Shown here piece by piece: positions 44,225-53,651 of a stretch of 64,000 nucleotides of DNA. The DNA is from Hungatella hathewayi (lineage in GTDB: Bacteria; Bacillota; Clostridia; Lachnospirales; Lachnospiraceae). Position numbers and translations under genes: made by a program. The notes under the pieces were generated by a model that was not told where the DNA came from, searched no databases, and saw only the letters and a program-made list of their open reading frames with translations. Position 1 is the stretch's first letter, and each line of letters begins with the position of its first letter. The stretch is taken from the NCBI GenBank assembly GCA_025149285.1, contig CP102274.1:1813501-1877500 (forward strand). The letters are read 5' to 3'.

Positions 44225-45559
44225 ATGCTGATTATCGGTAATGGAAGAATGATCACAAGAAACCCGGAGGCTCCGTTTTTGGAAGATGGAGCAGTGGCGA
44301 TGGATGGATCCACTATTATTAAAGTAGGAGCAACAAAAGAGATAAAGGAAGCATATCCCGATGCAGAATATATCGATGCCAAAGGCGGCGTTATCATGCC
44401 GGCGTTTATCAATGCCCATGAGCACATCTACAGCGCGTTTGCGAGAGGGTTAAGCATCAAAGGCTACGATCCGCACGGATTTTTAGAGATCCTGGACGGA
44501 ATGTGGTGGACGATCGACCGCAACTTAACGCTGGAGGAGACAAGGCTTTCCGCGATGGCGACCTACATCGATTCTATTAAGAACGGTATTACCACCACCT
44601 TTGACCACCATGCAAGCTTTGGCCATATCCGCGATTCCCTGTTTAAAATAGAAGAAGCGGCAAAAGAGACAGGCGTCCGTTCCTGCTTATGCTACGAGAT
44701 ATCCGATCGTGACGGCATGGATAAAGCCAGGGAAGCAGTCATGGAAAATGCGGCATTTATCAAGCACGCACTGGCAGACGACAGTGACATGATCGCGGGA
44801 ATGATGGGCATGCACGCACAGTTTACAATCTCCGACGAGACCATGGAACTGGCTGCGGCCAATAAACCGGCCGAGGTGGGCTACCATATTCATGTGGCGG
44901 AAGGCATTGAAGACCTTCATGACTGCTTAAAGAAATACGGCAAGCGCATTGTAGACCGTCTGATGGACTGCAATATCCTTGGCCCGAAGACGCTGCTTGG
45001 CCATTGCATCTACGTAAATCCTCACGAGATGGAATTAATTAAGGAAACGGATACCATGGTGGTACATAATCCGGAATCCAACATGGGCAATGCCTGCGGC
45101 TGTCCTCCAACCATGGAGATCGTTCACAGAGGAATCTTAACCGGTCTCGGAACCGATGGATACACACACGATATGACGGAGTCCTATAAGGTTGCCAACG
45201 TACTTCACAAACACCATCTCTGCGATCCGAATGCAGCCTGGGGCGAGGTACCGCAGATGCTGTTTGAAGGAAATGCAAAGATTGCCAACCGCTACTTCAA
45301 GAAGCCTCTCGGCGTCTTAAAAGAAGGTGCGGCGGCCGATGTCATCGTAACCGACTATATTCCGCTGACCCCGATGAATGCAGACAACGTAAACAGTCAT
45401 ATTCTTTTCGGCATGACCGGAAGAAGCGTGACAACGACGGTAGGCAACGGAAAAGTCTTAATGAAAGACAGAATCCTGACAAACATCGACGAAGAGAAAG
45501 TCATGGCTGACTGCAGACAGGCGGCGAAAGAACTGGCAGACCGAATCAACAGCAGGTAG
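44225..45559 (+). CDS. ssnA: SsnA-type amidohydrolase
   Basis: 444 residues from ATG 44225 (AAGGAGATG upstream); an earlier in-frame ATG at 44183 adds an atypical charged tail. It is a metal-dependent amidohydrolase with FINAHEHIYSAFARG near residue 65, YHIHVAEG, LLGHCIYVNP and LTGLGTDGYTHDM. SsnA is linked to selenium-dependent hydroxylases and is required in reported urate degradation clusters. It probably hydrolyses or deaminates a ring intermediate; the precise reaction is unsettled. The next 291 bases before ygfK show only a weak A/T-rich hairpin. Confidence 0.93.
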   Translation: MLIIGNGRMITRNPEAPFLEDGAVAMDGSTIIKVGATKEIKEAYPDAEYIDAKGGVIMPAFINAHEHIYSAFARGLSIKGYDPHGFLEILDGMWWTIDRNLTLEETRLSAMATYIDSIKNGITTTFDHHASFGHIRDSLFKIEEAAKETGVRSCLCYEISDRDGMDKAREAVMENAAFIKHALADDSDMIAGMMGMHAQFTISDETMELAAANKPAEVGYHIHVAEGIEDLHDCLKKYGKRIVDRLMDCNILGPKTLLGHCIYVNPHEMELIKETDTMVVHNPESNMGNACGCPPTMEIVHRGILTGLGTDGYTHDMTESYKVANVLHKHHLCDPNAAWGEVPQMLFEGNAKIANRYFKKPLGVLKEGAAADVIVTDYIPLTPMNADNVNSHILFGMTGRSVTTTVGNGKVLMKDRILTNIDEEKVMADCRQAAKELADRINSR

Positions 45560-45850
45560 AAAGGCCAATAGGACTGGCGGAACAAAAGCAGAAAATGCAG
45601 GCAGAAGATTCCAGTGGGAAAGGCTTTTGATTGATGTAAAATGAAGACAGTAATTGTAATGTAAAAGAGTTTTGTATGATTCAGAATTTTGAAGTAATGA
45701 TCACAATACCAATAAAGCAGAAAGAAAATATTAGAAAATTCACAGCGAGGTGTTTTCTTTTTTTCAGCGGCAGCCAGGATATCCTCCAAAAACCGCGGAC
45801 CCGGCAGCCAATACATCTAAAAAGATAAATACCCGCAAATCAGGAGGTTA

Positions 45851-48800
45851 ATGATGGGAGACAGAATGACACCAATGCCATTTTCACAGTTAGTGGAGTG
45901 GGTAATGAAGGAACATAAGGAGAAAGGAACGGTATTTGGCGTTTACAGACCTTACCAGGCGAAGGCGGAGAATGACAGGAAGATCTTTGGCAGGACGCTG
46001 GAGACTCCGATTGGTCCGGCGGCGGGCCCTCATACCCAGCTGACCCAGAATATTGCAGCGGCTTACTATGCGGGAAGCCGGTTCTTTGAGCTTAAGACGG
46101 TTCAGATCATCGATGGTGAGGATCTTCCGGTGAATAAGCCCTGTATTAAGGCCGATGATGAGTGTTACAACTGTGAGTGGTCTACGGAGCTTTACGTTCC
46201 GCAGGCACAGGAAGAGTACATAAAGGCATGGTTTTTACTGAGCATTATGGCGAAGGAGTATGGGCTGGGCTCCATGGATGGATTCCAGTTCAATATGAGC
46301 GTGGGATACGATCTGGAAGGCATTAAGTCCCCGAAGATTGATTCCTTCATTGAGTCCATGAAGGATGCGAAGGATACGGAGACCTTTAGAAGCTGCAGAC
46401 AGTATCTGCTGGAGAACGTTTCCATGTTTCAGCATGTGACGAAAGAGGATATCGAAGGCATTTCTTCCAATATCTGTAATTCTGTCACGCTTTCCACACT
46501 GCATGGCTGCCCGCCGCAGGAGATCGAGCGGATCGCTAAGTACCTGATCGAGGTGAAGGGGCTTCATACCTTTATCAAGTGCAATCCGACTCTTCTCGGA
46601 TATGAATTTGCAAGAAAGACCATGGATGAGATGGGATACGATTACGTCGCCTTCGGTGATTTCCATTTCCTCGATGATTTACAGTATCAGGATGCGGTTC
46701 CGATGCTTCAGAGGCTGATGAAACTGGCTGGAGAGAAGAATCTGGAATTTGGCGTGAAGATTACCAATACATTCCCGGTTGATGTGAAACAGAACGAGCT
46801 TCCGAGTGAAGAGATGTATATGTCAGGAAAGTCCCTGTATCCGCTGTCCATTTCCCTGGCTGCGAAACTGGCGAAGGAATTTGACGGAAAGCTGAGAATC
46901 TCTTATTCGGGCGGCGCTGACTATCATAATATTAAGGGTATCATCGATGCGGGAATCTGGCCGGTAACGGTAGCTACCACCCTGTTAAAGCCGGGCGGAT
47001 ACCAGAGACTGGATCAGATGGCGAAGGAACTGGAACTGGTAAGTCCTCACCTGCGTTCGGCGGAATGTGGAAGCGTGGAATTTACAGGCGTGGACCCGGA
47101 GAAGACAGCAAAGCTGGCGGAGTCCGCGATTACGGACGAACACCATGTAAAGGCAGTGAAACCGCTTCCGTCCAGAAAGATGAACAAACCGGTTCCGCTT
47201 ACAGACTGCTATGTGGCGCCGTGTAAAGAGGGATGTCCGATTCACCAGGATGTAACCACGTATTTACAGCTTTCCGGAGCCGGTAAGTATGAGGAGGCCA
47301 TGAAGGTGATCGCAGAGAAGAATCCGCTTCCATTTATCACGGGTACCATCTGTGCGCATAACTGTATGAGCAAATGTAACCGCAACTTCTATGAGGATCC
47401 GGTCAATATCCGCGGCGTCAAGCTGGTGTGTGCGGAAGGCGGTTACGATGCTCTGATGAAGGAAATCAAGGCTGGGGAGCTGAAGGGAAAGAAAACTGCT
47501 GTTGTCGGCGGCGGCCCGGCTGGTCTGGCGGCTGCGTATTTCCTGACGAAGAATGGATATCCGGCTACGATCTTCGAGGCTGGCGACAGCCTTGGCGGCG
47601 TGGTGAAGCATGTGATTCCGGGATTCCGTATCTCTGATGAAGCGATTGCAAAGGATGTGGCGCTGGCTACGGCTTACGGTGCAGAGGTGAAGCTGAACAC
47701 GAGAGTGGAGAGCCTGGAGGATTTGAAGAAGGCAGGCTATGATTACATTATTCTGGCTACAGGCGCTTCCAAACCGGGCGTACTTAAGCTGGAGGCGGGA
47801 GAGGCCATGAACGCCCTTGAGTTCCTGGCACAGTTTAAGGCTTCTGATGGAAATGTTAATATCGGCAAAAATGTCGTTGTTATCGGCGGAGGAAACACCG
47901 CGATGGATACGGCCAGAGCCGTAAAGAGGACGAAAGGGGTAGAACACTCCTATCTCGTATACAGAAGAACGAAACGCTTTATGCCGGCCGATGAGGAAGA
48001 GCTTGTAATGGCAGTGGAAGACGGCGTAGAGTTTAAGGAGCTTTTATCTCCTGTGAAGCTGGAAAATGGAAAGCTGCTCTGCAATGTGATGAAGCTGTCT
48101 GATTACGACGCTTCCGGCAGAAGAGGCGTGTCAGAGACGGGCGAGACCGTGGAAATTCCTGCGGATACCGTAATTGCGGCAGTCGGTGAGCAGGTTCCGA
48201 CCGATTTCTTAAAGGCCAACGGAATCCATGTGAATGACAGAGGAAGAGCCATGGTAAACGAGGAGACACTGGAAACCTCCGTTTCAGGCGTTTATGCAGT
48301 CGGTGACGGCTTATACGGGCCGAAGACGGTCGTTGAAGCCATGCGTGATGCCAGAATGGCTGTGGAAGCCATCATCGGCGGAAAGGCAGCCAGAGACTTT
48401 GATGATACCGTGAAGGATTTGGGAAAACTCTATGACAGACGCGGTATTCTGGCCGGGACGAAGGAATATAAGGAAGACAGCACACGCTGCCTCGGCTGCT
48501 CCAATATCTGTGAGAACTGTGCGGAGGTATGTCCGAACCGTGCCAACATAGCGATCCGTGTACCGGGAATGGAAAAACACCAGATTATTCACGTGGATTA
48601 TATGTGTAATGAGTGCGGCAACTGTAAGAGCTTCTGTCCGTACGACAGTGCTCCGTACTTAGATAAATTTACCCTGTTTGCCAATGAAGCGGATATGGAA
48701 AACAGCAAAAATCAGGGCTTTGTCGTCCTCGACCGGGCTGCTGTTTCCTGCAAAGTGCGTTATCTTGGAAACATTTATACTTGGAATGCCGCGGACAGCG

Positions 48801-48874
48801 AGAGCGTAATTCCGGAGGGCTTGCGTAAAGTCATGGAAACTGTCTGCAAAGATTATGATTACCTATTAGCATAG
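45851..48874 (+). CDS. ygfK: YgfK, putative iron-sulfur flavoprotein reductase of the SDMH/urate system
   Basis: 1007 residues, as in E. coli YgfK. The N-terminal half is a dihydroorotate-dehydrogenase-like barrel (TPIGPAAGPHTQLTQNIAA, LSTLHGCPPQEIERIAKYL). Next come cysteine motifs CYVAPCKEGCPIH (about 452) and CAHNCMSKCNRNF (about 501), then a GltD-like FAD/NAD(P) domain (VVGGGPAGLAAAYF at 550, VVIGGGNTAMDTARA). The C-terminus has two ferredoxin-type clusters, CLGCSNICENCAEVC (879) and CNECGNCKSFC (918). It probably moves electrons from NAD(P)H or another donor to reduce a purine intermediate. The older name selenate reductase subunit is weakly founded. AGGAGG precedes the ATG. Confidence 0.94.
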   Translation: MMGDRMTPMPFSQLVEWVMKEHKEKGTVFGVYRPYQAKAENDRKIFGRTLETPIGPAAGPHTQLTQNIAAAYYAGSRFFELKTVQIIDGEDLPVNKPCIKADDECYNCEWSTELYVPQAQEEYIKAWFLLSIMAKEYGLGSMDGFQFNMSVGYDLEGIKSPKIDSFIESMKDAKDTETFRSCRQYLLENVSMFQHVTKEDIEGISSNICNSVTLSTLHGCPPQEIERIAKYLIEVKGLHTFIKCNPTLLGYEFARKTMDEMGYDYVAFGDFHFLDDLQYQDAVPMLQRLMKLAGEKNLEFGVKITNTFPVDVKQNELPSEEMYMSGKSLYPLSISLAAKLAKEFDGKLRISYSGGADYHNIKGIIDAGIWPVTVATTLLKPGGYQRLDQMAKELELVSPHLRSAECGSVEFTGVDPEKTAKLAESAITDEHHVKAVKPLPSRKMNKPVPLTDCYVAPCKEGCPIHQDVTTYLQLSGAGKYEEAMKVIAEKNPLPFITGTICAHNCMSKCNRNFYEDPVNIRGVKLVCAEGGYDALMKEIKAGELKGKKTAVVGGGPAGLAAAYFLTKNGYPATIFEAGDSLGGVVKHVIPGFRISDEAIAKDVALATAYGAEVKLNTRVESLEDLKKAGYDYIILATGASKPGVLKLEAGEAMNALEFLAQFKASDGNVNIGKNVVVIGGGNTAMDTARAVKRTKGVEHSYLVYRRTKRFMPADEEELVMAVEDGVEFKELLSPVKLENGKLLCNVMKLSDYDASGRRGVSETGETVEIPADTVIAAVGEQVPTDFLKANGIHVNDRGRAMVNEETLETSVSGVYAVGDGLYGPKTVVEAMRDARMAVEAIIGGKAARDFDDTVKDLGKLYDRRGILAGTKEYKEDSTRCLGCSNICENCAEVCPNRANIAIRVPGMEKHQIIHVDYMCNECGNCKSFCPYDSAPYLDKFTLFANEADMENSKNQGFVVLDRAAVSCKVRYLGNIYTWNAADSESVIPEGLRKVMETVCKDYDYLLA

Positions 48875-48891
48875 GGAAAGCAGGTGAACTT

Positions 48892-51459
48892 ATGTATACC
48901 TTACAGGTAAATGGAACGAGTGTTGCCGTAGAAGAGGACCGGAAGCTGATTGATGTGCTGAGAAACGATCTGGGGCTCAAATCCGTCAAGGATGGCTGCA
49001 GTGAGGGCGCCTGTGGAACGTGTACGGTTCTGATCGACGGAAAGGCCACCAAGGCCTGTGTCCAGAAGGTTTCAAAGATGGAGGGAAAATCCATCGTAAC
49101 AGTAGAAGGGCTCAGTGACAGGGAAAAAGAAGTATTTGTCTATGCCTTTGGAGAAGCGGGAGCCGTGCAGTGCGGCTTCTGCATCCCCGGCATGGTGATG
49201 TGTGCAAAGGGGCTGATTGACCAGAATCCGGATCCGACCCGCGACGAGGCTGCCTTTGCGATCCGCGGCAATATCTGCCGCTGTACAGGATATAAGAAGA
49301 TTATCGACGCGATTCTGCTGGCGGCAAAGCTGTTCCGCGAGGGCGCAAAGGATTTGAAGGCGCCGGTGGTGGATCATATCGGACAGCGCGCCCACCGTGT
49401 GGATGTACCGGAGAAGGTACTGGGCTACGGGGAGTACGTGGACGATATGGAAGTGGAAGGCATGATCTACGGAAGCGCCATCCGCACACCGTATCCGAGG
49501 GCGAGGGTTCTGTCCATCGATAAGTCGGAAGCGCTTGCTCTGCCGGGGGTCCGGGCGGTCTTAACCGCCGATGACGTTCCGGGCGGCAATAAAGTAGGCC
49601 ATCTGAAGAAGGACTGGGATACCATGATCCCGGTAGGTGAGATCACCCGTTACGTGGGCGACGCGGTCTGCCTGGTAGCGGCCGATACGCCGGAGATTCT
49701 GGAAGAGGCCAAAAAGCTGGTGAAGATCGAATACGAGGAACTGGAGGGCGTATTCAGCCCGCAGGAAGCTTTAAAACCGGATGCGCCGCTGGTTCATGAG
49801 ACCGGAAACGTGCTGGCCCATGAGCACCTGGTGCGCGGCGATGCGAAGAAGGCCATCGAGAACTCCAAATACGTGGTGACAAAGGAATACCGCACTCCAT
49901 TTACAGAGCACGCGTTCCTGGAGCCCGAGTGTGCAGTCGCCATTGTAGACAGGGAAAAAGAAGAGGCTCTGATCTATTCTTCAGACCAGGGCACGTATGA
50001 TACGCAGCGCGAATGCGCCGGAATGCTGGGCTGGGAGCTTTCCAGGGTCCATGTCATCAACAAACTGGTAGGCGGCGGCTTCGGCGGCAAGGAGGACATG
50101 GCGGTACAGCATCATGCGGCCCTTCTCGCTTACCATACGGGAAAGCCGGTTAAGGTGAGGCTGACGAGAAAAGAAAGCATTATGATTCATCCGAAACGCC
50201 ATCCGGCGTGGATGGAGTTCACCACAGCTTGTGACGAAAACGGATATTTAACCGGTATGACGGCGAAGGTGATTACGGATACCGGTGCTTACGCTTCTTT
50301 GGGAGGACCGGTGCTTCAGAGGCTCTGTACCCACGCGGCAGGTCCTTACAATTATCAGAACATCGATATTGACGGCACTGCCGTCTATACCAATAATCCG
50401 CCTGCGGGAGCGTTCCGCGGGTTTGGCGTAACCCAGAGCTGCTTTGCTACGGAGTGTAACTTAAATCTGCTGGCAGAGATGGTGGGGATTACTCCGTGGG
50501 AAATCCGCTACCGCAACGCCATCCGGCCGGGGCAGGAGCTGCCTAACGGTCAGATCGCCTCTCCGGGTACGGCGCTTGCAGAGACGCTGGAAGCGGTGAA
50601 GGAGGTCTATGACAGCCACCCGTACGTGGGCATCGGCTGTGCCATGAAGAATGCCGGCGTCGGCGTCGGTATCCCGGACTGGGGCCGCTGCCGCATGACC
50701 ATCGAGGATGGAAAGGTATACGTCCGTTCCGGTGCCTCCTGCATCGGCCAGGGACTGGGAACCGTGCTGGAGCAGGTAGTCTGTGAGGCGCTGGGGGTGA
50801 CGGGAGACCGCGTAGTCTATGTGGCTGCGGAGACGAACCTGGCCCCCGATTCCGGTACGACTTCCGGTTCCCGTCAGACACTGGTGACAGGCGAGGCGGC
50901 CAGAAGGGCCTGTATGGATATTCTGGAAGATCTGAAGGGAGGAAAGACCCTGGAGGATTTAAACGGAAAAGAGTATTACGGAGAGTATTTGGCGGCTACA
51001 GATCCCATGGGGTGCGGCAAGAAGAATCCGGTATCCCATGTGGCCTACGGCTACGCAACCCAGGTGGTATGCTTAAACGAGGACGGAACCATTGAAAAGG
51101 TGGTTGCGGCTCATGACGTCGGAAAAGCCATTAACCCGCTGTCCGTAGAAGGACAGATCGAGGGCGGCGTAGTGATGTCCCTTGGATTCGCGCTGACTGA
51201 AGATTTCCCGCTGGATCATGGGAAGCCGCTGGCCAAATTCGGTACGCTGGGCCTGTTCCGTGCGGATAAGACTCCGCCGGTGGAGAGTATCATTGTCGAG
51301 GAAAATAAGGATCCGCTGGCATACGGAGCAGTGGGAATCGGAGAAATCACCTCCATTCCGACGGCACCGGCAGTCCAGGGCGCCTACTACAAGCTCGACG
51401 GAAACTTCCGCACGTCGCTGCCTCTGGAAGATACGGCATACAGAAAGAGCAAAAAGTAA
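48892..51459 (+). CDS. xdhD: Selenium-dependent xanthine dehydrogenase, 2Fe-2S and molybdenum domains fused
   Basis: 855 residues. The N-terminal 2Fe-2S domain has DGCSEGACGTCTVLIDG (Cys36, 41, 44) and CGFCIPG with CRCTGYK. The molybdenum part starts about 160 (RAHRVDVPEKVLGYGEYVDD) and has GGGFGGKEDMAVQHHAALLA, PAGAFRGFGVTQSCFATE, IGQGLGTVLEQVVCEAL and the catalytic Glu in GIGEITSIPTAP. There is no FAD domain; YgfK may serve as electron partner. It lies 17 bases after ygfK. Assignment to the selenium-cofactor group rests on length, fusion and neighbours. Confidence 0.93.
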   Translation: MYTLQVNGTSVAVEEDRKLIDVLRNDLGLKSVKDGCSEGACGTCTVLIDGKATKACVQKVSKMEGKSIVTVEGLSDREKEVFVYAFGEAGAVQCGFCIPGMVMCAKGLIDQNPDPTRDEAAFAIRGNICRCTGYKKIIDAILLAAKLFREGAKDLKAPVVDHIGQRAHRVDVPEKVLGYGEYVDDMEVEGMIYGSAIRTPYPRARVLSIDKSEALALPGVRAVLTADDVPGGNKVGHLKKDWDTMIPVGEITRYVGDAVCLVAADTPEILEEAKKLVKIEYEELEGVFSPQEALKPDAPLVHETGNVLAHEHLVRGDAKKAIENSKYVVTKEYRTPFTEHAFLEPECAVAIVDREKEEALIYSSDQGTYDTQRECAGMLGWELSRVHVINKLVGGGFGGKEDMAVQHHAALLAYHTGKPVKVRLTRKESIMIHPKRHPAWMEFTTACDENGYLTGMTAKVITDTGAYASLGGPVLQRLCTHAAGPYNYQNIDIDGTAVYTNNPPAGAFRGFGVTQSCFATECNLNLLAEMVGITPWEIRYRNAIRPGQELPNGQIASPGTALAETLEAVKEVYDSHPYVGIGCAMKNAGVGVGIPDWGRCRMTIEDGKVYVRSGASCIGQGLGTVLEQVVCEALGVTGDRVVYVAAETNLAPDSGTTSGSRQTLVTGEAARRACMDILEDLKGGKTLEDLNGKEYYGEYLAATDPMGCGKKNPVSHVAYGYATQVVCLNEDGTIEKVVAAHDVGKAINPLSVEGQIEGGVVMSLGFALTEDFPLDHGKPLAKFGTLGLFRADKTPPVESIIVEENKDPLAYGAVGIGEITSIPTAPAVQGAYYKLDGNFRTSLPLEDTAYRKSKK

Positions 51460-51487
51460 TCGCAAAAGTAAAAAGCAAAACCTTGAT

Positions 51488-51526
51488 AAGGGCGCAGAGG
51501 GCCGAGCAGTATGGTCCTGCGCCCTT
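51488..51526. repeat. Hairpin after xdhD
   Basis: AAGGGCGCAG (51488-51497) pairs with CTGCGCCCTT (51517-51526), 28 bases after the stop. An A-rich, not T-rich, stretch follows on the plus strand, so it is at best a weak terminator in this direction. Confidence 0.5.
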
Positions 51527-51558
51527 AAAGTAAAAATACGTTTCTCCACTGGAAACGG

Positions 51559-51587
51559 TTGTATGCAAAAGAAAAATAAGGTATACT
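51559..51587 (+). promoter_or_regulatory. Promoter upstream of the PNPOx-like gene
   Basis: TTGTAT (51559-51564), 17-base spacer, TATACT (51582-51587). It could start a transcript that includes the flavoprotein, hydantoinase and yqeC genes. Confidence 0.6.
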
Positions 51588-51668
51588 GAAAATAAGTTAT
51601 TTCAGTGAAAATTCACAGAACCTTATGCAGGTTACGCTTATGCATGCGAGCGGAGATTGGAGGCTGTC

Positions 51669-52178
51669 ATGTTCAGGGAATTGAGAAGAAAAAATCAGCA
51701 GTTATCGGAAACGGAAGCCAGGAGTATTTTAAAGAACGGAACTTATGGAGTACTGTCTGTACAGGGAGACGACGGATACCCGTACGGTGTTCCGATGAAC
51801 TATGTGTACGGAGACGATGCCATCTATTTTCACTGTGCAAAGGAGGGTCATAAGATGGAGAGCTTTCAGCGCTCCGACAAGGTTTCCTTCTGCGTGGTGG
51901 GGGAAGATGAGGTGATCCCGGAAGCATTTTCGACTGCTTATGCCAGTGTGATTGTATTTGGCAGAGCTTCGGTTGTGACGGATGAAAAAGAGAAGCGGGA
52001 GGCGTTAAAGCTTCTGGCAGAACGATTTTCCCCGGAATACACGAAGGAGGGCGAGGCGGCCATTGAAAGCAGCTGGAACGATGTCTGCGTCGTCAGGCTG
52101 AAGATCGAGCATGCGGCGGGGAAAGCCGGTATGGAACGGATTAAGCGGGAGGAAGCCCGATACGCTTCTTTCCTGTAA
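51669..52178 (+). CDS. Pyridoxamine-phosphate-oxidase-like (split beta-barrel) flavoprotein
   Basis: 169 residues from ATG 51669, with GGAGG five bases upstream. It has the split-barrel pattern of nitroimidazole-resistance/PNPOx-like proteins: GTYGVLSVQGDDGYPYGVPM, YVYGDDAIYFHCAKEGHKM and KVSFCVVGEDEV. These usually bind FMN or another flavin/F420-like cofactor. It sits between xdhD and the hydantoinase with its own promoter. A role in the purine pathway is possible but only inferred; it may protect against oxidants or be unrelated. Confidence 0.85.
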   Translation: MFRELRRKNQQLSETEARSILKNGTYGVLSVQGDDGYPYGVPMNYVYGDDAIYFHCAKEGHKMESFQRSDKVSFCVVGEDEVIPEAFSTAYASVIVFGRASVVTDEKEKREALKLLAERFSPEYTKEGEAAIESSWNDVCVVRLKIEHAAGKAGMERIKREEARYASFL

Positions 52179-52226
52179 CAGACAGCTTTACGGGGATTCA
52201 GACAGCAGAAAGGAAGGATTTGTCCC

Positions 52227-53603
52227 ATGAAAAAAGTATTAAAAGGCGGTACCGTGGTATCGGGCGAAGGCTGTAAAAAAGCTGATGTTCTGATAGAGGA
52301 TGGGAAGATCGGGGCCGTAGCTCCGGAGATTACGGATGAGGAGGCCGAAGTGGTTGATGTGTCAGGAAAGCTTTTGTTTCCCGGCTTTATCGACGCACAC
52401 ACCCATTTTGATCTGCATGTGTCCGGAACGGTTACCGCGGATAATTTTGAGACGGGAACGAAAGCTGCCTTATCAGGCGGCACAACCATGATTATTGACT
52501 TCGCGACCCAGTATAAGGGAGAAAGCTTACATAAAGCGCTGGAGAACTGGCATGAAAAGGCCGACGGCAATGCTTCCTGTGATTACGGCTTTCATCTCGC
52601 CATAGCCGACTGGAATCCGGATATCAGCGAAGAACTCCGGCAGATTGTGGACGAGGGCGTAACCTCCTTTAAGATCTACATGACCTATGACGATATGGTG
52701 CTGGATGACAAATCCATCTACCAGGTCTTAAAGCGGCTGAAAGAGGTGGGCGGAATCGCCGGCGTTCACTGTGAGAATAAAGGGATCATCGAGGCGCTGA
52801 CAGAAGAAGAGAAGGCGAAGGGCCATCTGACTACCGATGCGCATCCGAAGACGAGACCGGCCGTGGTGGAGGCGGAGGCAATCAGCCGTCTGCTGAAGAT
52901 TGCGGATCTGGTGCATACTCCGGTTATCATCGTGCACTTAAGCTCCGGAGCCGGTTATCAGGAGGTGAAGTACGCGAGAGAACGGGGCCAGGAAGTGATT
53001 CTGGAGACGTGTCCTCAGTATCTCATTTTAAATGAAAGCGTCTACAGCCTGCCGGATTTTGAGGGCAGCAAATATGTGATTGCGCCTACGATCAAGAAGG
53101 AGACGGACAGCACAAGACTGTGGAACGCCATCAGAAAAGACCATATTCAGACTATTTCAACCGACCACTGCAGCTTTACCACCGGCCAGAAGGCGGCGGG
53201 AAAGGACGATTTTACGAAGATCCCCTGCGGGATGCCGGGAGTGGAGTCGAGGCCGGCCTTAATTTACAGCTTCGGCGTTCTGGAACGGGATTTGAAGCTG
53301 GAGCAGATGTGCCGTCTGCTGTCTGAGAATCCGGCAAAGCTTTACGGCGTCTATCCTCAGAAGGGGGCTGTCGCTCCCGGAAGCGATGCGGATATCGTCG
53401 TATGGAACCCGGATACCGAGTGGACCATGTCCGTGGAGAACCAGGTTGCCAATGTGGATTACTGCCCGTTTGAAGGCACGAAGGTGAAGGGAAAAGCGGA
53501 GCTGGTTTTCTTAAAGGGCGAGCTGGCCGCAAAGGACGGCAAGGTCGTGTTAGAGAAGACCGGGGCCTACGTTCCGAGAAAACGGCGGATGGAACTGGAT
53601 TAA
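52227..53603 (+). CDS. hydA: Dihydropyrimidinase/D-hydantoinase family enzyme
   Basis: 458 residues. The metal centre is complete: DAHTHFDLHVSGT (two His), the carboxylated lysine in VTSFKIYMTYD, GVHCEN, IVHLSSGAG and ISTDHCSF (Asp). These enzymes open five- or six-membered cyclic diamides. E. coli carries the related ygeZ in the same gene group. In urate clusters a hydantoinase of this type is needed and probably opens a ring formed after reduction. It starts 48 bases after the flavoprotein gene with AAAGGAAGG upstream. Confidence 0.94.
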   Translation: MKKVLKGGTVVSGEGCKKADVLIEDGKIGAVAPEITDEEAEVVDVSGKLLFPGFIDAHTHFDLHVSGTVTADNFETGTKAALSGGTTMIIDFATQYKGESLHKALENWHEKADGNASCDYGFHLAIADWNPDISEELRQIVDEGVTSFKIYMTYDDMVLDDKSIYQVLKRLKEVGGIAGVHCENKGIIEALTEEEKAKGHLTTDAHPKTRPAVVEAEAISRLLKIADLVHTPVIIVHLSSGAGYQEVKYARERGQEVILETCPQYLILNESVYSLPDFEGSKYVIAPTIKKETDSTRLWNAIRKDHIQTISTDHCSFTTGQKAAGKDDFTKIPCGMPGVESRPALIYSFGVLERDLKLEQMCRLLSENPAKLYGVYPQKGAVAPGSDADIVVWNPDTEWTMSVENQVANVDYCPFEGTKVKGKAELVFLKGELAAKDGKVVLEKTGAYVPRKRRMELD

Positions 53604-53651
53604 GCATGCCGCCGGAATGTGCTGATCCGGGAATTGAAAGGATATAGAGGT

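Noticed and set aside
47264..47947. Minus-strand open frame of 227 codons inside ygfK
   Set aside because: Antiparallel shadow of ygfK; no start signal and no recognisable domain.
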